This document shows positions 50,946 to 58,184 of a stretch of DNA of 58,184 nt, piece after piece. The stretch lies in assembly GCA_041397725.1 (NCBI GenBank), contig JAWKVZ010000010.1:1-58184 (forward strand), read 5' to 3'. Every line of letters starts with the position of its first letter. Positions within the stretch are counted from its first letter, which is position 1. A program made the translations under genes and the position numbers. This stretch comes from JAGRKR01 sp041397725. GTDB taxonomy: Bacteria > Pseudomonadota > Alphaproteobacteria > Rhizobiales > Hyphomicrobiaceae. The notes below the pieces were generated by a model. The model had not been told where the DNA came from and searched no databases. It saw nothing but the letters and a program-made list of their open reading frames with translations.

Positions 50946-52595
50946 TCAGCGCCTCACGCGCACGCCGATCCGCGCTTCCGTCGCCTCGTAGTCGCGGCTC
51001 TGGATCGTCGAATCGAACCACGTGTGCTGCAGGCGCGAATAGAGCACGACGTCGCGGTTGAGATAGTACTCCGCCCCGACGAGCGCCGTCAGATCGCTCT
51101 CGTCGACCTGGATGCCCTTGTAGCTCTGCCAGGTGTACGTCAGGCCCGCCGTGCCGATGAGATGGCGGCGGAACGCGTGGCGCAGCTCGATGCCGAGGGC
51201 GCGCGAGAGGCCGCCGGGCGAGCCGGCCTGCGTCGTCTCGAGCACGTCCGAGCGGGCCGACAGCAGCAGCGACGTCAGGCCGGACATGCGCCAGGCAAGG
51301 TTGGCGTCGATGATGACGCCGGAGATCTCCTGAAGGCGAGAGTCGTCCGGCCGCTGGCGTGCGTAACCGAGACTGACCTCGCCGCGCAGGACCTGGCCGG
51401 AGGTTCCCGTCGACAGGCCCACACGGTAGCGCTCGCCGGAGGAGTCCCGCAGGATGCCATCGCTGGCGCCCGGCCGCTCGTGGATGCGCCGGTTCAGTCC
51501 GGTCTCGCCGAAGACCGAGAACGTCGGCTTGAATTCGTAGCTGACCCGGACCGTTCCCTCACGCGAGACATAGTCGCGATCGTTGCCGGCGTCGGTGACT
51601 GTCGGCGTCTCGACGCCGCCGTAGCTGAAGGCCGCGAGGGCGCCGCGCAGTTGCAGCGAGACGCGGTTGAAGCGGTGGTTGAGGGTGAGCTGGGCACGGC
51701 GCGTCTCGATATCGCTGCGCTCGCGGGCGCCTGCCGGGGAATCGAGCGTGCTGCGCGTTTCCTGATCGAGCTGGAAGCTCACCAGACCTTCCACGTTGGT
51801 GCGGCGCGCGATGTCCAGGCGACCGCGCGCCTCGATCAAGGCGGCCCGCTGATCCTCGCTGCTGTACTCGGCAAAGAACGACGTGCGCCCCTGCAGGCGA
51901 AACGCCAGCGCGTGGGTGCGCCAGTTCGAGAGCACGTCGACGCTCGGGCGCAGCTCGAGAGCCGCGTCGCTGCGCCGGCCGCTGGTGGTGCGGAAAACGT
52001 TGTCGTACGCGGCAAGCCCGGCCTCGACCTCGGGAAACAGCACGAACTTGCCGGCCTTGATGCCGACCGGCGCGAACGGCTCGAAGCGATAAAGCCGGCG
52101 GGGGCGCGCATCGAGCATCGGCTCGGGCTCGGCGATCTGCTGGAAGATGTCGAAGCCACCCGGCGAGCGGAACAGCCCATCCGGATCGATCGGCGGCGGG
52201 GTCACGGCCTCGATGTCGTCGGGGATGCGGTCGTCCGTCCGGCCCGGCTGCGAGATCGCCGGGTCGCCATCACGCGGCTCCGCGGGTCCCGGAGGATCGG
52301 CGAGATCGCCGTCCTGCGGCGGACCGCGGCGCACCCGCCGCTGTCCGGGATCGCGCCCGCCAGGGTCCTGGGCGGCATCGGGAGGCGGCTCCAGAATGGG
52401 CTGGGGCAGGCCGGGATCCGTCTCGACGGGGGATGACGAGGGCGCGCGCGGCGTGCCACGCACCTCCTGGGGAAGCCGTTGATCGCCGGGTATGCCGGGG
52501 AACGGCTGGGCGCCCTGGGCTTCGGCAGTGGAGGATGTCGCAGCGATCAGACCGGTGGCCACGAGCCCGGCGAGCGCAAATACGAGCAGACGCAT
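50946..52595 (-). CDS. Outer-membrane beta-barrel protein with proline-rich N-terminal linker
   Basis: The 549-residue product has a signal peptide (MRLLVFALAGLVATGLIAAT), then a low-complexity Pro/Asp/Gly/Arg-rich linker of about 120 residues. The remaining residues have alternating hydrophobic patterns typical of an outer-membrane barrel (for example AGKFVLFPEVEAGLAAYDNV and EARIGVRVRR at the end). It resembles the 'outer membrane beta-barrel' proteins often near exopolysaccharide genes in Hyphomicrobiales. Its place between galU and kpsF is consistent with a role in polysaccharide export, which is inferred. An ATG at 52613 gives six more residues. Confidence 0.78.
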   Translation of the reverse strand: MRLLVFALAGLVATGLIAATSSTAEAQGAQPFPGIPGDQRLPQEVRGTPRAPSSSPVETDPGLPQPILEPPPDAAQDPGGRDPGQRRVRRGPPQDGDLADPPGPAEPRDGDPAISQPGRTDDRIPDDIEAVTPPPIDPDGLFRSPGGFDIFQQIAEPEPMLDARPRRLYRFEPFAPVGIKAGKFVLFPEVEAGLAAYDNVFRTTSGRRSDAALELRPSVDVLSNWRTHALAFRLQGRTSFFAEYSSEDQRAALIEARGRLDIARRTNVEGLVSFQLDQETRSTLDSPAGARERSDIETRRAQLTLNHRFNRVSLQLRGALAAFSYGGVETPTVTDAGNDRDYVSREGTVRVSYEFKPTFSVFGETGLNRRIHERPGASDGILRDSSGERYRVGLSTGTSGQVLRGEVSLGYARQRPDDSRLQEISGVIIDANLAWRMSGLTSLLLSARSDVLETTQAGSPGGLSRALGIELRHAFRRHLIGTAGLTYTWQSYKGIQVDESDLTALVGAEYYLNRDVVLYSRLQHTWFDSTIQSRDYEATEARIGVRVRR

Positions 52596-52828
52596 GACGT
52601 GCCGCGATCCCATTCCCGACCAGATCCAACGAACGCATGCACATCTTCACGATTGGTAGCAGGACAGTGGTTAACACCGCGTTTAGCTTCCACGATCCGT
52701 GCGTCGGCGGACGATCGCGCCCCTCGTGGCAAATCAGCCTTGGAAACCTCGTCCCTGCGTCGCAGCAGCAATTCCCAGGCGCATCAAGTTGCTCTACATG
52801 AGTTGCTGAGACAGCGAGGGACTCAGCG

Positions 52829-53905
52829 ATGGCAGTCGACGCCCACAGGACGAGAGCCCGGACACCGGACATGAAATCACCGGACGCAAAGACGCCGGGG
52901 AAACGGTCGAAAGGCGCCAAGGCGAAGGTGGCTCGCCACAGGTCGGGGCCGCTCGCCTCGGCCCAGCGCACGATCGAGATCGAGACCGCGGGGCTGCTCG
53001 CCGTCGCCGAAGGCTTCGCGGACGGTCTTGCCGCGCCGTTCGCCAATGCCGTCGAAGTGCTGCATGCGGCCCGCGGCCGCGTCATCGTCACCGGCATCGG
53101 CAAGAGCGGCCACATCGGCCAGAAGATCGCCGCCACGTTCGCCTCGACCGGCCGACCGGCCTTCTTCGTGCATCCGAGCGAAGCTTCCCACGGCGACCTC
53201 GGCATGATCACTCCGGACGACGTGGTGCTGGCGATCTCCTGGTCCGGCGAGACCGCCGAGCTCAAGAACATCATCACCTATTCTCGCCGTTTCGCCGTTC
53301 CGCTGATCGCTTTGACGTCTCGGGTGGACTCGACGCTCGGTGAGGCGGCCGACATCGTGCTCGAGTTGCCCAAGGCCAAGGAAGCCTGCCCACACGGGTT
53401 GGCGCCGACCACGTCGACCACCATGACGCTTGCCGTCGGCGATTGCCTCGCCATCGCGCTGCTCGAGACGCGCGGCTTCACGGCGCGGGATTTCAAGGTG
53501 TTTCATCCGGGCGGCTCGCTCGGCGCCCAGCTCAAGTTCGTGGCCGATGTCATGCACAGCGGCGAGCGGCTGCCACTGGCGCGGCTCGACACCGATATGG
53601 CCCAGGCACTCGTGACGATGACTCAGAAGAGCTTCGGCTGCCTCGGCATCGTCGATGCCAAGGGCAGCCTCGTCGGCATCATTACCGATGGCGATCTACG
53701 CCGGCACATGAACACGAATTTGCTGGAGGCCCGCGCCGGCGAGATCATGACCCGGGCCCCGAAGACCGTGGCGCCCGACATGCTCGCGGCGGAAGCGCTC
53801 GAGATGCTGAACTCGCTGCGCATCACCGCGCTGTTCGTGGTCGACAAGCGCAAGCCCGTCGGCATCCTGCACGTCCACGACCTGCTGCGAGCCGGCATCG
53901 CCTGA
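52829..53905 (+). CDS. kpsF: KpsF/GutQ family arabinose-5-phosphate isomerase
   Basis: This 358-residue sugar-phosphate isomerase converts ribulose 5-phosphate to arabinose 5-phosphate, the first step to Kdo of lipopolysaccharide or capsule. An SIS domain (VIVTGIGKSGHIGQKIAATF, PSEASHGDLGMI, SWSGETAELKNI) is followed by ACPHGLAPTTSTTMTLAVGD and two CBS domains (about 225-350). The N-terminal 45 residues are Lys/Arg-rich and unconserved, so a later start is possible, but GAGGGA precedes the ATG at 52829. Confidence 0.94.
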   Translation: MAVDAHRTRARTPDMKSPDAKTPGKRSKGAKAKVARHRSGPLASAQRTIEIETAGLLAVAEGFADGLAAPFANAVEVLHAARGRVIVTGIGKSGHIGQKIAATFASTGRPAFFVHPSEASHGDLGMITPDDVVLAISWSGETAELKNIITYSRRFAVPLIALTSRVDSTLGEAADIVLELPKAKEACPHGLAPTTSTTMTLAVGDCLAIALLETRGFTARDFKVFHPGGSLGAQLKFVADVMHSGERLPLARLDTDMAQALVTMTQKSFGCLGIVDAKGSLVGIITDGDLRRHMNTNLLEARAGEIMTRAPKTVAPDMLAAEALEMLNSLRITALFVVDKRKPVGILHVHDLLRAGIA

Positions 53906-53938
53906 CGCCAGCCGCTTCGCCGCCGCTTCAGCCGCGAT

Positions 53939-54391
53939 TCAGGCCGCCTCGACGAGGAGGATCGTGCCCCGCGCGCCCGTGATCCTGGCGCGGGCGCCGC
54001 TCGGCAGGTCGGGCCCCTCGGCCGTCCAGATGGTGTCCCCGACCTTCACCTTGCCGCGGCCGCTGGAGATAGCCTGCTCCACGACAACCGTGCGGCCGAT
54101 GTACTGCTGACCGCGCAGATTGAGATCGGGCTGCTCGCTCTCGCTCTCCTCGGACTTGAACATCCGATTGATGACGAACACCGTCGACATCGAGATGAGA
54201 CCAAAGGCGATCACCTGCCACTCCCAGCTGAAGCCGGTCGCCAGGCCGAGGATGCCGACACAGGTCGCGGCAATGCCGAACCAGAGGAAATGCACTCCCG
54301 GTATGATCGTCTCCATCACGAACAATAGAACGGAGAGGATGAACCAGTTCCAGGGACCCAGCCCGAAGAGGAAGTCACGAACGGCTTGCAT
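53939..54391 (-). CDS. NfeD family protein
   Basis: This 150-residue short NfeD protein has two or three membrane helices (NWFILSVLLFVMETIIPGVH; FLWFGIAATCVGILGLATG; VIAFGLISMSTVFVI) and a C-terminal OB-fold (RGQQYIGRTVVVEQAISSGRGKV). It partners with stomatin-like proteins in membrane microdomains. It follows the SPFH gene by about 100 bases on the same strand, the standard pairing. Confidence 0.92.
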   Translation of the reverse strand: MQAVRDFLFGLGPWNWFILSVLLFVMETIIPGVHFLWFGIAATCVGILGLATGFSWEWQVIAFGLISMSTVFVINRMFKSEESESEQPDLNLRGQQYIGRTVVVEQAISSGRGKVKVGDTIWTAEGPDLPSGARARITGARGTILLVEAA

Positions 54392-54487
54392 GCCACATCA
54401 CCAATCTCTGGTTTCGAGAACGCGCCCCGGCGGCAGGACTGCCGCCGGTCACCTCTTGTCGTCATCGAAGCGGATGGCCGATCGTCG

Positions 54488-55462
54488 TCAGACGCTCGGC
54501 ACGCCGCCACGGCTCGAGCGCGGCGGCAGCAATCCGTCGCCCTTCTTGCCGAAGGCTTCCCCGGTGATCTCGGCGAGCCCGGCGAGCGAGCCGATCACCG
54601 ACGAGGCTTCGAGCGGCATCATCAGCACTTTCTGGTTCGGCGAGGTGGCGAGCTTCTCCAGCGCACGGACATAGTTGTTGGCGACGAAGTAGTTGATCGC
54701 CTGCACGTTGCCCGACGCGATGGCCTCGGAGACCATGCGGGTCGCCTCTGCTTCGGCCTTGGCGGCGCGCTCGCGCGCCTCGGCGTCGCGGAAGGCAGCT
54801 TCCTTACGGCCCTCGGCCTCCAACACCGCAGCTTGCTTCTCGCCCTCGGCCCGAAGGATCGCGGCCTGACGCAGGCCCTCGGCCTCGAGGATCTGTGCGC
54901 GCTTGTCGCGCTCGGCCTTCATCTGCCGGCCCATGGAGTCCACCAGATCGCGCGGCGGCTCGATGTCCTTGATCTCGATACGCGTGACCTTGATGCCCCA
55001 CGCCTCGGTGGCCGCATCCACAACGTGCAGCAGACGCGCGTTGATCTGGTCGCGATTGGACAGGAGATCGTCGAGGTCCATCGAACCCATGACGGTACGG
55101 ACGTTGGTCATGGTGAGATTGACGATGGAGGACTCCAGCGCGTCGACCTCGTAGGCCGCCTTGGCGGCGTCGAGCACCTGGAAGAAGTTAACGCCGTCGA
55201 CGCGCACGAGCGCGTTGTCGCGCGTGATGACGTCCTGGCTCGGAATGTCGAGCACCTGCTCCTTCATGTTCATGCGGTAGCCGACACGATCCATAACGGG
55301 GATCAGAATGTGCAGGCCCGGACGCAACGTCCGCATGTACCGCCCGAAACGCTCGACCGTATAGTTGTAGCCCTGCGGCACGATCTTCACCGTGGACCAG
55401 AGCGCGGCCACGCTGACGATGATCAGCAATAGGCCGAGTATCTCAATTCCCTTGAGCGCCAT
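54488..55462 (-). CDS. SPFH/band-7 (stomatin-like, QmcA) protein
   Basis: This 324-residue protein has an N-terminal membrane anchor (LGLLLIIVSVAALWSTV) and an SPFH domain (VPQGYNYTVERFGRYMRTLR, NLTMTNVRTVMGSMDLDDLL, WGIKVTRIEIKDIEPP). A long coiled coil rich in Glu/Ala/Arg follows, then a C-terminal ALEKLATSPNQKVLMMPLEA. It probably forms oligomeric rings at the cytoplasmic membrane with the NfeD protein encoded next. A GGAG Shine-Dalgarno precedes the ATG. Confidence 0.94.
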   Translation of the reverse strand: MALKGIEILGLLLIIVSVAALWSTVKIVPQGYNYTVERFGRYMRTLRPGLHILIPVMDRVGYRMNMKEQVLDIPSQDVITRDNALVRVDGVNFFQVLDAAKAAYEVDALESSIVNLTMTNVRTVMGSMDLDDLLSNRDQINARLLHVVDAATEAWGIKVTRIEIKDIEPPRDLVDSMGRQMKAERDKRAQILEAEGLRQAAILRAEGEKQAAVLEAEGRKEAAFRDAEARERAAKAEAEATRMVSEAIASGNVQAINYFVANNYVRALEKLATSPNQKVLMMPLEASSVIGSLAGLAEITGEAFGKKGDGLLPPRSSRGGVPSV

Positions 55463-55476
55463 TCGCGTTTCTCCTC

Positions 55477-55538
55477 CGCAATAGTCGTGTCGTCCAGACG
55501 TAGGGAGCCATGTGTGGCATTTTTAGTGGACTATTGCG
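55477..55538. promoter_or_regulatory. Separated inverted repeat upstream of the SPFH gene
   Basis: CGCAATAGTC (55477-55486) and its exact inverse GACTATTGCG (55529-55538) are separated by 42 bases. The left arm overlaps the ribosome-binding region of the SPFH gene, and the region to the right is AT-rich. It could be a looped operator or a 5'-UTR stem. No further gene is seen between 55463 and 55735. Confidence 0.4.
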
Positions 55539-55735
55539 AAGCAAACGTTAACTCGCGACACAGAATGAATGAAATATAAACGCCAAGAAGGACAAGTAGT
55601 TTCCGATACACAAAACAAGACCTGGCCCGCGCAATTCTCGCCGCGGACGATCATGACAAGGCGGTCCTCAGCGGATGTGGTGGCGTCAGCCATGCAGAAC
55701 AAGGTCTCGGAGCCAGACGGACGGCTCGTGTCGCC

Positions 55736-56800
55736 TCACAGCCACCCTGCCAGCTCGCGTCGCACGGCATGCTCGATGACCCGCATGCCCTCGGGGCCGT
55801 CGTTGAGGCAGGGAATATGGGCGAACCTCTCGCCACCGGCCTGGGCGAAAATCTCGGCGGAGCCGACCGCGATCTCCTCGAGCGTCTCGAGGCAATCGGC
55901 CACGAAACCCGGATTGAGAATGGCGAGCCGCTTGACGCCGCGTCCCGCCAGCTCGCGGACGGTGTCGTCGGTGTAGGGCTTGATCCATTCCTCCGGACCG
56001 AATCGCGACTGAAACGTCGTGACCAGCCGCTCGGCCGGCCAGCCCAGCGCCTCGCGCAGCAGCCGCGTCGTCTTCATGCACTGGCAGTGATAGGGGTCGC
56101 CCTTCTGAAAATAGGAGAGCGGGATGCCGTGATAGGAGGCGAGCACGACCTCGGGCTCGAAACCTTCATGCGCGATGGCCGCACGCACGCTCTGAGCCAG
56201 AGCCTCGATGTAGACGGGATCGTCGTGATAGGGCGGCACAGTCCGCAGCGCCGGCTGCCAACGCTGGCGCTGCAGATGCTCGAAGACCTTGTCGTTGACG
56301 GTCGCCGTGGTGCTGGCGCTGTACTGGGGATAGAGGGGAAAGACGAGCACGCGCTCGCAACCGGCCGCGGCCAGCGACGCCATGCGCTCCGCGATCGATG
56401 GTGAGCCGTAGCGCATGGCCCAGTCCACCACGATGCGGTCGTCCACGGACTTCAGTGTCGCGGCGAGTTGCTCGGACTGGCTGCGCGTGAAGGTCCTGAG
56501 CGGGCTCTCGTTGCGCTCGGTGTTCCAGATGGCCTCGTAGAGCTTGCCGCTGCGTTGCGGCCGGCGTTGCAGCACGATGAGGTTGAGGATCGGCCACCAG
56601 TAGAGCTTCGACCACTCGATGACGCGCGTGTCCGACAGAAACTCTTTCAGATAGCGCCGCATCGACCAGTAGTCGGTGCCGTCGGGCGTGCCGAGATTGA
56701 TCAGCAGCACGCCGATCCGGCCGGCGGCCACGGGCGGATGCTCTTTGGGCCAGAACCGGCGATCCGGTCCCGGCTTGGCGCGTGTCTCGAGGTCGTTCAT
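55736..56800 (-). CDS. hemH: Ferrochelatase
   Basis: This 354-residue ferrochelatase inserts Fe2+ into protoporphyrin IX as the last step of haem synthesis. It has GVLLINLGTPDGTDYWSMRR, VFPLYPQYSASTT, the catalytic His in ASYHGIPLSYFQKGDPY and the C-terminal NPGFVADCLETLEEI with the conserved Glu. The start at 56800 (MNDLETRAK) was chosen over a longer unconserved frame. It is transcribed 43 bases after the M20 peptidase gene on the same strand. Confidence 0.96.
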   Translation of the reverse strand: MNDLETRAKPGPDRRFWPKEHPPVAAGRIGVLLINLGTPDGTDYWSMRRYLKEFLSDTRVIEWSKLYWWPILNLIVLQRRPQRSGKLYEAIWNTERNESPLRTFTRSQSEQLAATLKSVDDRIVVDWAMRYGSPSIAERMASLAAAGCERVLVFPLYPQYSASTTATVNDKVFEHLQRQRWQPALRTVPPYHDDPVYIEALAQSVRAAIAHEGFEPEVVLASYHGIPLSYFQKGDPYHCQCMKTTRLLREALGWPAERLVTTFQSRFGPEEWIKPYTDDTVRELAGRGVKRLAILNPGFVADCLETLEEIAVGSAEIFAQAGGERFAHIPCLNDGPEGMRVIEHAVRRELAGWL

Positions 56801-56843
56801 GTCATCACTCCTCGCTCCGGTACGCCCGTGCGAGGCTCCTGGA

Positions 56844-57986
56844 TCAGGCGAGGGTCGAAAGCAGGCCGGCCATGAGGCGGCAGCGCGGAACGAGCGACGA
56901 TACGAGCAGATGCTCCTCGAAGGTATGCCCGCCGGCACCGTCGACGCCGAGACCATCGAGCGTGGCGACGCCGAGCGCGCCCGTAAAGTTGCCGTCGCTG
57001 CCGCCGCCGTACTGACCATGCGCGAGTGTGAAGCCGATCTCGGCAGCCAGCGCCTGCGCCTGCTCGAGCAATCCCATCGTCGCCGCGTGTGGCGACCAGA
57101 GCGGGCGGAACGGCCCACGCTCGACCTCGATGCGGCAACCGTCCTCCTCGCCGGCCAGCGCCATCATGCGGCGGCCCACCTCCTCGTAGATCTCTGCCGT
57201 CGGAGCCACCGTGAGCACCTGCGCCCGGCACAGGATCGGCATGACGTTGACGAACGTGCCGCCCTCGATCGTGCCAACCGAAAACGACATGCCCCGCTCG
57301 AAGTCCGACATCTGCTCGATCCGCTCGATGATGCGCGCCATGACCCGGATGGCGCTGCGGCCCTCCCGGTTCCGCCCGCCGGCATGCGACGGCCGGCCAT
57401 GGGTCGTCACCCAGAACCGCTGGAAGGCGAAGCGTCCACTCACGATCTTGCCGCCATCGCGCGCCGGCTCAGTCACCAGCACGTAGCGATGGGCCCGCGC
57501 CTCGGCCTCGATGTCGGCGCGCGACGAAGGGCTACCGACTTCCTCGTCGGGCACGTACATGAAGGTCACCGGCAGGCGAGGCGATTGGCCGGCGGAGCGC
57601 AGCGCCCGCATGGCCTCGATGGCGATATAGGCCCCTCCCTTCATGTCGTAGATGCCCGGCCCGTAGACGCGATCGCCGTCGCGACGGATCGGCAGGCGGC
57701 CCGCCAGCGTACCGAGCGTCTGCACGGTATCGAGGTGGCTCAGGACCAGGACGCCCGGGCTGTTGACGCCGGCGGGACCAGGATAGCGCGCGAGCACGAT
57801 GTCGCCGAAGCCATCACGCCCCTGCCGGCGCTCGATCACGGCGCCGAGGGCGGCATGCTCGTCCGCGGCGAGATCCATCATACGGTTGACGCCGGCGACG
57901 TGCATCGTCGGGCTCTCGACCTCGACCCAGCTCAAAATGCGGGCGAGCATCTGCTCGGCATCGAGCACGAGCGTGGGAACGGGCAT
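56844..57986 (-). CDS. M20 family metallopeptidase (glutamate carboxypeptidase-like)
   Basis: This 380-residue di-zinc peptidase has the metal ligands in LVLSHLDTVQT, GPGIYDMKGGAYIAIEA and the catalytic Glu in VPDEEVGSPSS, then LVTEPARDGG, HGRPSHAGGRNREGRSAI (dimerisation domain) and a C-terminal His in AGGHTFEEHLL. The pattern is closest to the CPG2/ArgE-like subgroup. The substrate is an N-acyl amino acid or peptide, not definable from sequence. The ATG at 57986 is the first that fits the family; an open extension reaches the window edge but looks non-coding. Confidence 0.9.
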   Translation of the reverse strand: MPVPTLVLDAEQMLARILSWVEVESPTMHVAGVNRMMDLAADEHAALGAVIERRQGRDGFGDIVLARYPGPAGVNSPGVLVLSHLDTVQTLGTLAGRLPIRRDGDRVYGPGIYDMKGGAYIAIEAMRALRSAGQSPRLPVTFMYVPDEEVGSPSSRADIEAEARAHRYVLVTEPARDGGKIVSGRFAFQRFWVTTHGRPSHAGGRNREGRSAIRVMARIIERIEQMSDFERGMSFSVGTIEGGTFVNVMPILCRAQVLTVAPTAEIYEEVGRRMMALAGEEDGCRIEVERGPFRPLWSPHAATMGLLEQAQALAAEIGFTLAHGQYGGGSDGNFTGALGVATLDGLGVDGAGGHTFEEHLLVSSLVPRCRLMAGLLSTLA

Positions 57987-58184
57987 GAGACGGGCCTCCC
58001 TGGGCTGACGGCGATCGACGACCCCCGCGGCGTGCCGGGGCACGAGGGCACGGATGCGATCGGTTACGAGGGATGCGCTCCGCGCCTGCTTCGCGAGCGT
58101 GCAACGCACCCTGGACGTGTGAGCATGAGCATCGGTCACGACCCGGCGGACCCGCGAATGCGCGTCCGTCGCCGCCGCCCGCAC

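Noticed and set aside
57987..58184. N-terminal extension of the M20 peptidase frame to the window edge
   Set aside because: The open extension has no similarity to M20 peptidases, and the ATG at 57986 gives the normal N-terminus.
1..58184. CRISPR arrays
   Set aside because: No regularly spaced direct repeats were seen anywhere in the window.

Overview
The window is GC-rich DNA of an alphaproteobacterium, most likely of the Hyphomicrobiales (Rhizobiales). The reasons are the gene families and synteny: a DUF4164-type coiled-coil gene next to zapA, a 6S RNA-like region and 5-formyltetrahydrofolate cyclo-ligase; yebC next to ruvC-ruvA; DUF1178, DUF459 and MltB-type genes; a Flp pilin; and class I fructose-bisphosphate aldolase. 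I cannot name a genus.

The window has two parts. Positions 1 to about 11,520 look like the end of a genomic island abutting the 3' end of a tRNA-Arg(CCT) gene (11521-11597, minus strand). From left to right it holds: the tail of an IS66-type transposase; a complete IS66-type element (tnpA-tnpB-tnpC, 597-3185); a 5'-truncated IS1595-type transposase; an AT-rich zinc-ribbon/membrane gene; a four-gene minus-strand operon (9713 down to 5096); and a compact antitoxin - PemK-like toxin - serine recombinase module (10144-11410) with a clear promoter and Shine-Dalgarno. The four-gene operon encodes a GHKL/MORC-like ATPase with a C-terminal PD-(D/E)XK-like motif, a TauD-like dioxygenase, a zinc-binding protein of unknown function and a RelA/SpoT-type nucleotide synthetase. 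All four genes are broken by single-base frameshifts (at least twelve in 4.6 kb), although their family motifs are still readable. This operon is the best candidate here for an undescribed, probably defence-related, system, present as a decaying or mis-sequenced copy.

From 11.6 kb to the end the DNA is ordinary chromosome with intact genes. The order is: PHA synthase; threonine degradation (tdh-like plus kbl); polyphosphate:AMP phosphotransferase; a CHAP-like secreted protein; ruvA and ruvC, yebC; a YmdB-type phosphoesterase and 5-FCL; the 6S RNA region, zapA and a DUF4164-like gene; gap, a benzoylformate-decarboxylase-like TPP enzyme and class I fba, closed by a strong terminator; a minus-strand run of histidine phosphatase, DUF1178, nitrilase, glutaredoxin and comF; a divergent methyltransferase; a Flp pilin, mutT, argJ and a parvulin PPIase; secA; a carbamoyltransferase and an alpha/beta hydrolase; two SGNH proteins, one apparently without catalytic residues; two tandem MltB-type transglycosylases; galE and galU; an outer-membrane barrel and KpsF; an NfeD/stomatin pair; hemH; and an M20 peptidase.

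Several genes between 43 and 54 kb (SGNH proteins, transglycosylases, galE, galU, outer-membrane protein, kpsF) share a cell-envelope theme. The gap-TPP enzyme-fba block is a glycolytic or gluconeogenic unit.
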